64,000 nt of DNA, taken from positions 20,884 to 84,883 of the forward strand of contig JAKFXL010000023.1 of the NCBI GenBank assembly GCA_021731365.1. The letters are read 5' to 3'. A program made the translations under genes and the position numbers. Shown here piece after piece: positions 37,062 to 46,988 of this stretch (within the stretch, counting starts at the first letter, position 1; the number at the start of each line of letters is the position of its first letter). The notes below the pieces were generated by a model. The model was not told where the DNA came from and made no database searches. It saw nothing but the letters and a program-made list of their open reading frames with translations. This DNA is from Gammaproteobacteria bacterium (GTDB taxonomy: Bacteria > Pseudomonadota > Gammaproteobacteria > Tenderiales > Tenderiaceae).

Positions 37062-37678
37062 TGTTTTTCCTCCACTGTTAGTGGCAACATAGTCATCCAG
37101 TTAAAATCACAAATGACATTAAGATTTGGCCTATCCGCATAGTAACCAAAATACTGTTCTGTGCGACTCATTTCGCATTGTGATAGGTGTAATTGGCCGG
37201 GAACATAGCGCATCATCCAGGAGAACAGATCAATAAGATCACCTTCATGTAATAATCCCGCTTCAAACTTTACATGGCTAGACATAACAGCAACATGTTC
37301 ATCTACTGGCATATATTCTGACTGAAAAATCGATTGCGGTGAAATTTGATAACGAACCATCGGCAGCCTCATCTCACTCCGGGCACTATTTACCGCATCA
37401 ACCCAATCGATACGTTTTTTTTGGTCAAATAATCCTGCACGGGCCAGCACAGAAAATTTTTCAGCATACTCCTCAATGATCTGCCCATCTTCACGCAAAG
37501 TAGATAACTTAGCCTCGGCATCCGCATGTTCAACACTTTTTTCCTCATGGAGCAGCTGCATTTTTCCCACATAGTTATAACCAATCAGCTTCAATGCCCC
37601 CGAAAATAACAGCGCCATCACCACCACCATCAACGCCGGACGCAGATAGTGCCAATCGGGGCTAAATTTCATTATCAC
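37058..37678 (-). CDS. MshJ/PilO-like inner-membrane pilus protein
   Basis: 206 residues: short cytoplasmic part, one TM at about 15-33 (LMVVVMALLFSGALKLIGY), a coiled-coil stretch about 35-75 and a periplasmic domain. This is the PilO/GspM plan used to build the inner-membrane platform. Overlaps the MshI-like gene by 17 bases and the MshK-like gene by four. Assigned as MshJ-like from position; sequence alone does not separate PilO, GspM and MshJ. Confidence 0.68.
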   Translation of the reverse strand: MIMKFSPDWHYLRPALMVVVMALLFSGALKLIGYNYVGKMQLLHEEKSVEHADAEAKLSTLREDGQIIEEYAEKFSVLARAGLFDQKKRIDWVDAVNSARSEMRLPMVRYQISPQSIFQSEYMPVDEHVAVMSSHVKFEAGLLHEGDLIDLFSWMMRYVPGQLHLSQCEMSRTEQYFGYYADRPNLNVICDFNWMTMLPLTVEEKQ

Positions 37679-39200
37679 GCCCCTTTAACTTGGCTTCTAA
37701 CTCAAAACTGGCCACAGGGGCCTCGCCGTTATAACGCGCCTCACCTACCAGAAGCGATGTTGGATCTGTATTCAATGGTAAACTTACAATTTTAACCTCC
37801 GCAACCAGAGGATCTTTTTTAAGAGTATTAACTAAGGCATCAACCTGTTTAAATGCTGCTTGATAATTAACAGGGAAATTTTTCAACCGTGCTTTAATGA
37901 CCGCTATATCTATCCCTTCCGTCACTTCTGGATTGCCATTTTCATCAAGCGCACCCGTATCATGAAGAGGCCCCCAACGCACTTGATCAAGCTCAATATT
38001 GGGATGCAACACCAAGCTGTCACCAACCATCATCAACGCCTCTAAGGACCTCGGTTTATGTTCAATCAATTGCTGACTAGCTTCAACTGCAGCCCGCATA
38101 ATACGAGGTGAATACTCAACTGATGGCAACTTTTCCATCTGTATTTTATATTCACTCTGCATCTGCAAGGATTCAGCGGCTATCAATCCTGCCTTAAGGG
38201 AAAGCTGCTGTCCCGCATGTATATCTGCCATACTCCACAACACCGAAGCCGAAGCTAGCACGATACTCACAGCCACCATCCAGCGGCGCATCCGATACTG
38301 AAGATAGTAATGCCTCTCACTAGATTGAACGTAATTTACATCAGGTAGCTTGTGACTCAACAAATAGGAAAAATATTTTTCACACTCATTGGCAGCGGGA
38401 ACCTCCTTTAGATTAACGCCAGTAGATGCCTGTTTTAAATCGAAGAAATGGTAATTCAGCTGCCCATCATTACGGCACCCCTGCTGAAAACCTTGCAACT
38501 GCTCACCACCACTCAGAAGACAAACCTCCATTGGCTGTTTAAAGTTCAGCAATTGCAAACGGCCAAGATAACGTTTCATCCTGTCCACTTCATTAACTAC
38601 ACCAGTCACAATCTCTGCGACACCACCACCTGACAATGGCGTTAAACGACTTAGCTTCAGCTTCCCGTTACAAAAAAAACTCTGTCTTAAAAGACGCCCA
38701 CTCTGGATGGTTAAGAGCAACGTATTATCATGTTTAATTCTGTATCTATTAACAAAAAACGCCCCTAACATCGCTACAGAATAGACGCCTGTCAGGGGCA
38801 CCTTGGCAAGACGTAACGCCTTAAGCCAGCGCTCTAGTACTTCCGGCTTATTGATAGCTGAAAAAAGGACCTTATCATCGCGCCTCCCTTCAGACTCACG
38901 CCCTATGACCTGGGCGCTCCTGTAGTTCAGCCCCCGGAACAGCGCTATCGCTTTTCTATCCAACAGGCGATGGCGGTCAGCACCCATCACGTGTGGTGCA
39001 TTTTCTATACGGAACTCTTCTTCAATTACATCGACTAAAACAGCACTGGGATGGTCAGCATCCTGCTTGATGTAATCAGAAAAATCCTGCGTTCCCTCAT
39101 CACTTAGCTCAAACTTGGCAAGCGGCAATACTACGCCTTGAGAACAGTGAAAAACACTCAGTTCTGATGCGGTTACATAGAATATTCTTTCGACTGCCAT
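37662..39200 (-). CDS. MshI-like protein (PilM-like plus PilN-like parts)
   Basis: 512 residues. The N-terminal ~310 residues look like a PilM/GspL actin-fold domain (MAVERIFYVTASELSVFH, NTLLLTIQSGRLLRQSFF, CLLSGGEQLQGF). One TM follows at about 318-336 and a periplasmic PilN-like part ends in SFELEAKLKGRDNEI. Such fusion of cytoplasmic and periplasmic parts resembles GspL or MshI rather than separate PilM and PilN. It lies between the platform gene and the MshJ-like gene, with a 17-base overlap to the latter. Confidence 0.75.
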   Translation of the reverse strand: MAVERIFYVTASELSVFHCSQGVVLPLAKFELSDEGTQDFSDYIKQDADHPSAVLVDVIEEEFRIENAPHVMGADRHRLLDRKAIALFRGLNYRSAQVIGRESEGRRDDKVLFSAINKPEVLERWLKALRLAKVPLTGVYSVAMLGAFFVNRYRIKHDNTLLLTIQSGRLLRQSFFCNGKLKLSRLTPLSGGGVAEIVTGVVNEVDRMKRYLGRLQLLNFKQPMEVCLLSGGEQLQGFQQGCRNDGQLNYHFFDLKQASTGVNLKEVPAANECEKYFSYLLSHKLPDVNYVQSSERHYYLQYRMRRWMVAVSIVLASASVLWSMADIHAGQQLSLKAGLIAAESLQMQSEYKIQMEKLPSVEYSPRIMRAAVEASQQLIEHKPRSLEALMMVGDSLVLHPNIELDQVRWGPLHDTGALDENGNPEVTEGIDIAVIKARLKNFPVNYQAAFKQVDALVNTLKKDPLVAEVKIVSLPLNTDPTSLLVGEARYNGEAPVASFELEAKLKGRDNEI

Positions 39201-39201
39201 G

Positions 39202-40410
39202 TCACATCTTTATCTTGCTGATGATGTCATATATCGGCCCAAGGACCGAGATCATAACCCAACCCAGAATCGCCCCCAAAACGACTGTCATCATTGGTTC
39301 AATCATGCTTTGTAACTTTTCAATCGCATCTTTAACATCACGATTATAGAAGTAGCTGACATTCAATAGTGCCGTATCAATACCACCAGTGCTTTCACCA
39401 ATCTTTATCATACGTAGTACCAGCGGTGGGAAAAGATCAACACTGGCAAAACTATCACTCATATTTTTACCATCTGCGATTTGCTGTCCTACCTGTTTTA
39501 GAGCGGCTCCGACTACTTTATTGCCAACAATGTCCTCACTTATTTTCATGGCATCCAGGACTGTCACACCAGAAGCATAGAGCAATGAAAAATAGCTGGC
39601 AAAACGACTCAATATTATTTTTCGTAAAATCGGTCCAATCAACCAGAGGCGCAGTTTAATACCATCTATTCTATAACGTACTGCTGGCTGTGTTCTTGAC
39701 AGATAGCTAATAACAAAAAATATCAGCGGTGGTGTTAGCAGTAGCAGATACCAGTATTGTGTAAAAAAATCTGAAACCATGATTAATATTCGGGTATGCA
39801 GGGGGATTTGATGTCCCATGTTCTGAATAAAACCGACCATCTGTGGCACAAGATAGATCATCAGGAAAAAAATCACACCCATCACGATAGAACCAACAAA
39901 AATCGGGTACATCACCACTTTTTTTGCCTGTGATGCCAGCTCATCCTGCCACTTTAAAGTCTCAGTGATATTGAGCAACACTTTATTAAGCTCACCGCTA
40001 TGTTCACCAACGCGGACAAGATTGACAAAAACCTCATCAAAGGCACGTGGAAACTCTTCCATAGAACCAGAAAATGTTTTTCCTCCCTGTATGGAAGCAA
40101 TCATTGCAGAGAGAATCTCTTTAAATCTGAGGTTATCTATACTGTCCCTAAGGTCGGTCAATGCTTCAATAATTGGCACCCCAACCCGTGCCATCTGCTC
40201 CATATGAAAGCAGAAGCCGATCAGATCTTTACGTGAAACTTTGCCTTTATTAAAGAATGATGTCGCGGCACGGACCTCCTTAGCACCCACCAGGTCGAGC
40301 TGCATAGTTGCAAGGCGATGATCAAGATCTGATTCATTAACAGCATCAAGACGCCCTTTGGTCATCTTGCCATTTTCATTAATTGCTCGATATAAAAACA
40401 CGGCCATCAC
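39202..40410 (-). CDS. mshG: Type IV pilus platform protein MshG (GspF/PilC family)
   Basis: 402-residue inner-membrane platform protein with two GspF domains. Three TM regions near 170-190 (VMYPIFVGSIVMGVIFFLMI), 215-240 and 375-400. The first domain has GVPIIEALTDLRDS and LVRVGEHSGELNKVL, the second LLYASGVTVLDAMKI and MIKIGESTGGIDTALL. Overlaps mshE by four bases. Confidence 0.93.
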   Translation of the reverse strand: MMAVFLYRAINENGKMTKGRLDAVNESDLDHRLATMQLDLVGAKEVRAATSFFNKGKVSRKDLIGFCFHMEQMARVGVPIIEALTDLRDSIDNLRFKEILSAMIASIQGGKTFSGSMEEFPRAFDEVFVNLVRVGEHSGELNKVLLNITETLKWQDELASQAKKVVMYPIFVGSIVMGVIFFLMIYLVPQMVGFIQNMGHQIPLHTRILIMVSDFFTQYWYLLLLTPPLIFFVISYLSRTQPAVRYRIDGIKLRLWLIGPILRKIILSRFASYFSLLYASGVTVLDAMKISEDIVGNKVVGAALKQVGQQIADGKNMSDSFASVDLFPPLVLRMIKIGESTGGIDTALLNVSYFYNRDVKDAIEKLQSMIEPMMTVVLGAILGWVMISVLGPIYDIISKIKM

Positions 40411-42098
40411 ATCACCCGATCGGTTAAATCAACAACACGGCTAACTTCATCAATACTGGTAATACCATTCAATACATAACGTATCCCATCTTCAGACAAG
40501 GGCCGGAACCCTTTTGAAACAGCCATCTCATGGAGTTCACGAATTGATGCACGACGTGATATTAGTTCGTCCAGCATCTTATCCATTTTTAAAACTTCCA
40601 TCAGACTCAATCGACCTTTGTAGCCCCGATGATTACACTTTGGGCAACCGCTCGGTGTATAAATGGTCGTCAATGTATCAGCACCAATACCCAGTAACAG
40701 TTTTTCTATCTCATCAGGCTCTTTAGCCTCTTTACAGTGTGGGCAGAGACGCCGTATCAGGCGCTGGGCAACAATGCCAATAATATTACCCGCCATGATG
40801 TCCGGCTTAACGCCAATATCGAGCAACCTGGGTATAGCGCCAAGCGCCGAGTTAGTATGCAACGTTGTGAACACTTGGTGTCCCGTCATCGCTGCGCGAA
40901 AAGCCATGGTGGCTGTATCCTCATCGCGCACCTCCCCCACTAAAATAATATCGGGATCCTGTCGCATCATCGAACGAATACCGTTGGCAAAATCAAGTTT
41001 CACAGCCTCATTCACTGCTGTTTGACGGATCATCACCATCGGATATTCAACTGGATCTTCAAGAGTCATAATATTAACCGACTCACTGTTCATGGAGTTC
41101 AGCATGGAATAGAGCGTAGTGGTTTTGCCACTGCCAGTTGGTCCGGTCACCATGATGATCCCTTCAGGACGTGCCATCATCAATCGCAATAGCATTAATG
41201 TATCGTCCGTCAGCCCCAGCTTATCAAGCGCAACGATACCTTTTTCACGATCAAGAACACGCAGGACTATATTTTCGCCATGGGTAGTTGGCTGTGAGGC
41301 CACGCGAAAATCGACCTCCTTACCCGCCAGACTCAGCGAAATACGCCCATCCTGTGGTGCACGTGTCTCCGCAATATCCATACCGGACATTACTTTCAGT
41401 CGCACTGCGATGCCTGACCAATAGTTTTTATGCAGTGTCTGCACTTGCACCAAAACACCATCAATGCGATATCTGACACGCAGGAACCCCTCTTCTGGCT
41501 CGAAATGGATATCCGATGCGCCATGTTTTACTGCATCCATCAACATTGCATTGACCAGCCGTACCAGCGGCTGGCTATATTCATCAGTATCAGCGCGTAG
41601 ACTTTTGTAATCGATGACACCGGTATCGAGCTCATTCAAAATACCGTCAACTGAAAGCTCATGACCATAGAACTGATCAATGGCGGTCTCAATCTCACTC
41701 TCCGATGCCAACATCGGCCTGATATCAATCAACTCGCCGATCAGTGCAACTGTTTGATCAAGCGCCACCACGTTAAAGGTGTCAGCCATTGCCACTGTCA
41801 GTACATTTTTTTCAGCATCAAATGTTATGGGTAACAAGCGATAACGACGGGCGTGATCCATAGGGATCATTTTAATCGCTTCACGATCAGGTACCACCTT
41901 GGTCAGGTCTACGCTCTCCTGCCCTAACTGATCGCCCAGAGCATCGCGCATCATCGACTCGCTGATGAAGCCGATTTTAACCAGAATCTTGCCCAATGGC
42001 TGGTTTTGACGCTTCTGCTCCATTAACGCGATGCGTAACTGATCTTGGGTAATTAACCCTTTTTCAATCAGCAGATCCCCTAAACGCACGGCAGCCAT
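40407..42098 (-). CDS. mshE: Pilus extension ATPase MshE with cyclic-di-GMP-binding MshEN domain
   Basis: 563-residue GspE/PilB-family assembly ATPase. N-terminal MshEN domain (about 5-145) has the tandem motif LGDLLIEKGLI...L..AL..Q then LGKILVKIGFI, the leucine-rich cyclic-di-GMP-binding pattern of V. cholerae MshE. The ATPase part has Walker A GPTGSGKT at 319-326, the Asp box TLEDPVEYPM, Walker B IILVGEVRDEDT and the zinc motif CPHC...CPKC. A nearby GGDEF-EAL gene could set the second-messenger level it reads. Co-directional with mshG, four-base overlap. Confidence 0.95.
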   Translation of the reverse strand: MAAVRLGDLLIEKGLITQDQLRIALMEQKRQNQPLGKILVKIGFISESMMRDALGDQLGQESVDLTKVVPDREAIKMIPMDHARRYRLLPITFDAEKNVLTVAMADTFNVVALDQTVALIGELIDIRPMLASESEIETAIDQFYGHELSVDGILNELDTGVIDYKSLRADTDEYSQPLVRLVNAMLMDAVKHGASDIHFEPEEGFLRVRYRIDGVLVQVQTLHKNYWSGIAVRLKVMSGMDIAETRAPQDGRISLSLAGKEVDFRVASQPTTHGENIVLRVLDREKGIVALDKLGLTDDTLMLLRLMMARPEGIIMVTGPTGSGKTTTLYSMLNSMNSESVNIMTLEDPVEYPMVMIRQTAVNEAVKLDFANGIRSMMRQDPDIILVGEVRDEDTATMAFRAAMTGHQVFTTLHTNSALGAIPRLLDIGVKPDIMAGNIIGIVAQRLIRRLCPHCKEAKEPDEIEKLLLGIGADTLTTIYTPSGCPKCNHRGYKGRLSLMEVLKMDKMLDELISRRASIRELHEMAVSKGFRPLSEDGIRYVLNGITSIDEVSRVVDLTDRVM

Positions 42099-42101
42099 AT
42101 T

Positions 42102-43643
42102 TTATTGCCTCGCCGTCAACGTATCGATACGCTGAATCAGCCGCTGTGTATCAAATGATGGCGTACTTTTATCAGCAGCGATCAATGCACGCCGATAGTA
42201 TTCCAACGCTACTTGTGGTTGCCCCAACTTTTCAAGACTCACCGCCAGATTAAAAGCATAGTCCGCCTGTGCCGGGGCATAGTGATACGCTTGGAAATAG
42301 GACTGTTGCGCCTCTGGCCAACGTGACTGTGCCGCATACTCATTCGCCAGGAAGAAGTGCAGATGCGCTGCTGCTGGCTCCTCCTGCAACAGTAGTTTCA
42401 AACGGCTAATCCCCTGAGTGGTCACGCTGCCATTATTCAGTGACACCATACCAGCGGCAGCAACGCTATCTTTCGGATTTAGTATCAACAGTCGTGCGTA
42501 AAAACTACCTGCACTATCGGGCTTTCCTTGATGCTGGGCAATTACTGCCAAACCCAACAACGCATCACGATTATCTGCCTCACGACTCTGGACTTGGCGA
42601 TAAAAATCTGATGCCGCAGCCAAGTCACCCGCTCCATATGCGTTATAAGCTGATTGCAATAACGCCTGAAGTGGATCGGCCACAACCACTTTATTAATCT
42701 GTAGTAACGATGGCTGTGCCACGGGTTCCACGTCAACGTCAGTTTTTAAAATGGCATTCTGTTTTTTATGACCAATGGTCATTGGAAATTGGCCGCGCTG
42801 CCGCACCCGTTCAGAGTCGCTGGCAACTGCTTTTTCTGTAAAACTATCCACCACAGCGGGTTCGATTTTTTTCACTACAGATGAAGGAATATTTGAGATT
42901 ACCGCAACCTCAGCTACTGAAGTTGATGATGCGCCTTCAGTAAGATCGGCAACAGTTTCAGTATTTTCATCATCAATGTGTACATCAGCATCGTTAACAA
43001 CAGGTAGCACTGCTGTATTTATCGAGCCAAAACTATTAAGGGCCTGAAAGTAATAACTGAGTCCAGCCAAAAAACAGAGGAGTAATAATCCAGCCCAAAG
43101 GTAACTACGATTAAATCTTGGCTTACCAATCATCACTGGCACCTGTGGGCGAACAGGTGATGAATTAATACCAGAAGTACCTCTATCAGCATGTGTTTTC
43201 AATGGTGTTGCGGCCATCTGATCTGCCATTACTGGTTGTGCAGAGGGTGCCGATGTTACATTTTTATTTCCACCATTTAAATCTGCCACTTCAACTGTAG
43301 GTTTCCCTGTTATAGGTGGTACTTCTACTACACTTACTTTCGGTTCTGGCGCCACGGCCAATACAGATGCATCACTCTCCAATGGTAATATATTCGTATC
43401 TTCTCTATCGATCACTGGCTCGACGTTATCAATAGCAAAGCTCAACTCAACCGCTGCTATCGGTTCAGAAACCGGGCCAACCGTTATCACTGGCTCCAGC
43501 ACCAGGCTCTCTTTTATCTGATCTTGATGTCCTGTTTTTTCAGATAGCGTTAGTACCTCTGGTTCAACAGGTAATGAAACCGGGTTATTGCCCCGTGATT
43601 TAGCCTGTTCAGCTCTTTTCAGGGCATCCATCAACAGGCTCAT
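42102..43643 (-). CDS. mshN: MshN-like TPR membrane protein
   Basis: 513 residues: cytoplasmic N-terminus (MSLLMDALKRAEQAKSRG, the MshN/GspB-type start), a Pro/Val-rich stretch, one TM at about 175-198, then a periplasmic Ala/Asp-rich linker and TPR repeats at about 330-510 (YNAYGAGDLAAASDFYRQVQ, ANEYAAQSRWPEAQQSYFQA). Family proteins couple the inner-membrane machinery to the secretin. Three bases separate it from mshE and its start overlaps the mshL stop. Confidence 0.82.
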   Translation of the reverse strand: MSLLMDALKRAEQAKSRGNNPVSLPVEPEVLTLSEKTGHQDQIKESLVLEPVITVGPVSEPIAAVELSFAIDNVEPVIDREDTNILPLESDASVLAVAPEPKVSVVEVPPITGKPTVEVADLNGGNKNVTSAPSAQPVMADQMAATPLKTHADRGTSGINSSPVRPQVPVMIGKPRFNRSYLWAGLLLLCFLAGLSYYFQALNSFGSINTAVLPVVNDADVHIDDENTETVADLTEGASSTSVAEVAVISNIPSSVVKKIEPAVVDSFTEKAVASDSERVRQRGQFPMTIGHKKQNAILKTDVDVEPVAQPSLLQINKVVVADPLQALLQSAYNAYGAGDLAAASDFYRQVQSREADNRDALLGLAVIAQHQGKPDSAGSFYARLLILNPKDSVAAAGMVSLNNGSVTTQGISRLKLLLQEEPAAAHLHFFLANEYAAQSRWPEAQQSYFQAYHYAPAQADYAFNLAVSLEKLGQPQVALEYYRRALIAADKSTPSFDTQRLIQRIDTLTARQ

Positions 43644-45244
43644 TTTATCGCTCCACCAGCGCGTTCTCCGTACCTGTTGCCCTGCTCTAGATAGCTGTTA
43701 TACGGCTGCATATCAATGCCTGCACCAGCACCCTTGATAACTTTTGGCTGCAAAAATATCACTAACTCAGACTTTGTATAGGCGTTATCGCGATATTTAA
43801 AAAGCGAACCAATCAGTGGCAGACGTGATAACAGTGGCACCCCCTGACTCCGCTCATTGGTTTTGTTCTGCATCAAGCCCCCCATGACTACCATTTGATT
43901 ATTGGCGATCTGAAGCAACGATTCCATTTCTCGCACTTGAATCTCAGGAACCAGATTATCAAAAGAGGCATTAATCAAACGAGGTGCAGGATCAACGGTA
44001 TACCCCGTGATTCTCGAGATCGTTGGTCGAATATTCAGCGTAATGCTGTCAGCGTCATTAATTTGTGGTGTCACACTCATGACTAGTCCCACGGGAACAG
44101 TGTGTATCTTGCTTGTGTAATTGTTTTGGACCGGGGTTGTGGCTGTTGCTGCAATCGTCTCCAGCTCAACGGTAAAATAAACTTTTTCGTCAACCACCTT
44201 AAGCAGGGCAGTTTGGTTGTTAAGCGCCATCACCTTCGGGCTGGATAGAACCTTCACATCACCAAACGTCTCAAGCATCTTGAGGGTTGTGGCATAAGAA
44301 CGGCCAGACGCGGTACTGTTCTGGTAGTTAAGAGAGAAAACAGGTGGTGTCGACAGCGATGATCCCACCATGTTTGATATCGCTGACATGCCACCAGCAC
44401 TGGTCAGATGTTGCCAATCAACACCCGCCTGATAGGTATCATTCAGCTCAACCTCAACAATCGTCATCTCAATCAATACCTGACGTAAGGCACTGTTTAG
44501 TGTCTGATCCAAAAATTTCTGCACATGCTGTTGCTGACTATCAGTTGCAAAAACAGACATGATGCCAGCCCCCGGATTAACAACAACGGGCTTGGCACCA
44601 ACACTCCCTACATTATTCTGACTGATAATGGCAATTATATTTTTCTCAATCACATCCCAAAAATTATTGAGCGAACTGTTTTTAACCCGTGTGCTGGAAA
44701 TATTACCACTGCCACTAGAACCGCCCCCTGCCACACTGCCACCTGCAGTGGATATCTCGGTAGCAACGCCCACTTCGCTGGTGCTTTCACGCGCCATATT
44801 AAGATAATCGACCGCATAATTACGCCAGTATGCTGTATCTGGCTCAAGCACCAAGGTATTACCATCCAGGTGATAACGTAACGACACCTGCTTGGCAATG
44901 CGATCAAGAATTTGTGGCAACGTCTGCTGGATGGCATTAAGCGATACCTCACCAGTAATGGTTGGGTGGATATCGATATTCACACCGGCATCACGGGCAA
45001 GGGTAAATAACAGATCACGGGCGGGGACCGCATTCACTACCACTGTATAAACTTCTTGTTTCGGGCGCGCCTGTGGTGGCGACAACAGCGGCACAGCGCC
45101 GACCACCTCTGGGATATCACTATTTTTAGATGCCGCCACTGGCTGCAGATGCAGTGGCGATATTTGTGGCTGGCTCGTGACAGCACAACCGCTGACAAAA
45201 AACATCATCAGTGTACTTTTAAATAATACCTTTAAACGTATCAT
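43640..45244 (-). CDS. mshL: Secretin MshL (PilQ/GspD family)
   Basis: Outer-membrane secretin of 534 residues from the ATG at 45242-45244. Lipoprotein signal with lipobox VSGC near residue 20. The N-terminal part has short STN/N-domain repeats (VNAVPARDLLFTLARDAGVNID), and the C-terminal secretin core contains VLSSPKVMALNNQTALLKV, PEIQVREMESLLQIANNQ and GVPLLSRLPLIGSLF. Forms the outer-membrane channel of the MSHA-like pilus. Followed by mshN with an ATGA overlap. Confidence 0.92.
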   Translation of the reverse strand: MIRLKVLFKSTLMMFFVSGCAVTSQPQISPLHLQPVAASKNSDIPEVVGAVPLLSPPQARPKQEVYTVVVNAVPARDLLFTLARDAGVNIDIHPTITGEVSLNAIQQTLPQILDRIAKQVSLRYHLDGNTLVLEPDTAYWRNYAVDYLNMARESTSEVGVATEISTAGGSVAGGGSSGSGNISSTRVKNSSLNNFWDVIEKNIIAIISQNNVGSVGAKPVVVNPGAGIMSVFATDSQQQHVQKFLDQTLNSALRQVLIEMTIVEVELNDTYQAGVDWQHLTSAGGMSAISNMVGSSLSTPPVFSLNYQNSTASGRSYATTLKMLETFGDVKVLSSPKVMALNNQTALLKVVDEKVYFTVELETIAATATTPVQNNYTSKIHTVPVGLVMSVTPQINDADSITLNIRPTISRITGYTVDPAPRLINASFDNLVPEIQVREMESLLQIANNQMVVMGGLMQNKTNERSQGVPLLSRLPLIGSLFKYRDNAYTKSELVIFLQPKVIKGAGAGIDMQPYNSYLEQGNRYGERAGGAIK

Positions 45245-45277
45245 ATAGGCATCCATCCACTCATTCTATCCATATAC

Positions 45278-46648
45278 TTAAGATCTACTCTCTGTCGCCA
45301 CAGTCACGACGCTAGCCTCAGACAAAACATTTTTTACATTTCTTAAATAGGGTTGATATCGAGCCAGGCTCTGTGGCAAGGCCTCAAGCGCTGCCCGAGC
45401 CTGACTCAGCGTTGAATATTCGCCCATCACCACATTAATCACCTCAACAGCATCAGTTGAGGTACGATAAACAAACATCTTTGGTAACAGACCTTCCTTT
45501 TCAGTTCGAAGTAAAAAACGCTCAAAAGCCTCCATCTCGTGCGGTGTTCCACGCAGTAACTGCACCGTTAAATGAGAGGGTTCGGCAGTCGCCAGCCACT
45601 CTTCACTTTTCTCAATACGCTCATCAAATAAAATACGAGGAGTCTCGTTCTTAATTGTATTCACAACATGAGAAACTATTGGTTGCACGGCGGCTGGCGA
45701 TGGCTGATCAATTATATTTTCCACTACGGGTACAGCAGCAACGGTTATATTCGATTCAAACTGTGCCCAGGCGCTAACGCCAACCACTAGACATACGCTG
45801 GCAATACTTGCCAATAGCGGTCGCAGCAACACACCTCGTTTAATAAACTCACAATCCCGCAATGCCGAAATAACATGTTTCAATTTAACTGTCTGACTGC
45901 CGGTGGCATACGCCGACAACATCGCTTTATCGGCAATAATATTAATACGCCGCATTAGACCAGCAGAGTAGAGCGCTATCAGATGGGTTGCAAAGTAGGA
46001 GAATACCGGTGCGCCACGAAAACCGGCCAAGTGAAGGCGAAATGTCAGATAGTCACTCGTCTCACGCCGTTTTAAGGGTGGCAGATAGAAACTATTAGTA
46101 ATACGCTCTTTAATCTGGCGCACATGGGGAGCGCTCAGCCCAACATCCAATTCTGGCTGGCCAAACAGGACCACCTGCAACAACTTATGTTGTTGCGTCT
46201 CCAGATTACTGAGCAGACGAATCTCTTCAAGGGTTGCCAGAGGCATGCCTTGGGCCTCTTCGACAAACACCACAACCTGTCTGCTATTAGCGTGACGTGC
46301 CAGTAAATACTCCTGCAACGCCTTCATCACCTTAAGGCGATTATCATCGTCACGTACCGGCAACTCTAGCTCAAAGGCAATGGCATGTAATACATCTTCG
46401 GGGGCCAAACTTGGATTGGCGAGATAGACAATCTCCACCGTTTTTGGCAATTTATGTTCCAGCATGCGGCATAACATCGTCTTGCCACTGCCCACCTCAC
46501 CGACCACTTTGGTGATCGCTTCACCACTGACAATGGCATATACCAGCGCGTCCAGAATAGCGCCCCGCTCACCGCCAGCATAGAAAAGCTCCGTATCCGG
46601 GGTAATCCGGTACGGTGCAACCATCAGACCAAAATAATCAAGATACAC
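45278..46648 (-). CDS. mshM: MshM/ExeA-like AAA ATPase with SPOR-like tail
   Basis: 456 residues, GTG start (46646-46648) with GAGGGAG upstream. The N-terminal AAA ATPase has Walker A GEVGSGKT at 50-57, Walker B VVVFVEEAQGMPL and the usual opening MYLDYFGLMVAPYRITPD. A TM at about 272-292 leads to a periplasmic region and a C-terminal SPOR-like domain (HLTVQLLRGTPHEMEAFERF ... LEALPQSLARYQPYLRNV), suggesting peptidoglycan binding. MshM proteins are usually shorter, so this is nearer ExeA/DamX-type fusions. First gene of the pilus operon. Confidence 0.85.
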   Translation of the reverse strand: MYLDYFGLMVAPYRITPDTELFYAGGERGAILDALVYAIVSGEAITKVVGEVGSGKTMLCRMLEHKLPKTVEIVYLANPSLAPEDVLHAIAFELELPVRDDDNRLKVMKALQEYLLARHANSRQVVVFVEEAQGMPLATLEEIRLLSNLETQQHKLLQVVLFGQPELDVGLSAPHVRQIKERITNSFYLPPLKRRETSDYLTFRLHLAGFRGAPVFSYFATHLIALYSAGLMRRINIIADKAMLSAYATGSQTVKLKHVISALRDCEFIKRGVLLRPLLASIASVCLVVGVSAWAQFESNITVAAVPVVENIIDQPSPAAVQPIVSHVVNTIKNETPRILFDERIEKSEEWLATAEPSHLTVQLLRGTPHEMEAFERFLLRTEKEGLLPKMFVYRTSTDAVEVINVVMGEYSTLSQARAALEALPQSLARYQPYLRNVKNVLSEASVVTVATESRS

Positions 46649-46988
46649 TGCGCTCCCTCACTCCATTGAAGACCACGCCCTGCAAACAGATTGCACGACG
46701 GCTGGTTCCAGATACCACCCAGACCAGCAGGAGTGGCCCGATACCCAAAAACTCCCCCTTCCCGGACACTACATCGGCCAATCGGCGTTTTCTTTAAATC
46801 GGACTGAGAAAATCCCATCTCAAAAAATAACTGCGGTATCAATGGCACATAGTGGTATCAAAAAGCACCTCATTGCCCATCATGGTTTAGAATATCTGCC
46901 CTAAAGCCCCTAAACACGGTAGCTATTGAAAATCAGACGGACGGACGATACCCCCTGGCAACAGCCAGAAACGTTAAGGAATGACAAA
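46649..46988. other. Intergenic region between divergent mshM and M28 peptidase
   Basis: 340 bases holding the leaders of both operons. I found no convincing promoter, operator or repeat. Short open frames here on either strand have no supporting features. Confidence 0.5.

Noticed and set aside
46624..46848. 74-codon minus-strand frame overlapping the mshM start
   Set aside because: No family similarity, no clear ribosome site; mshM has its own good start inside it.
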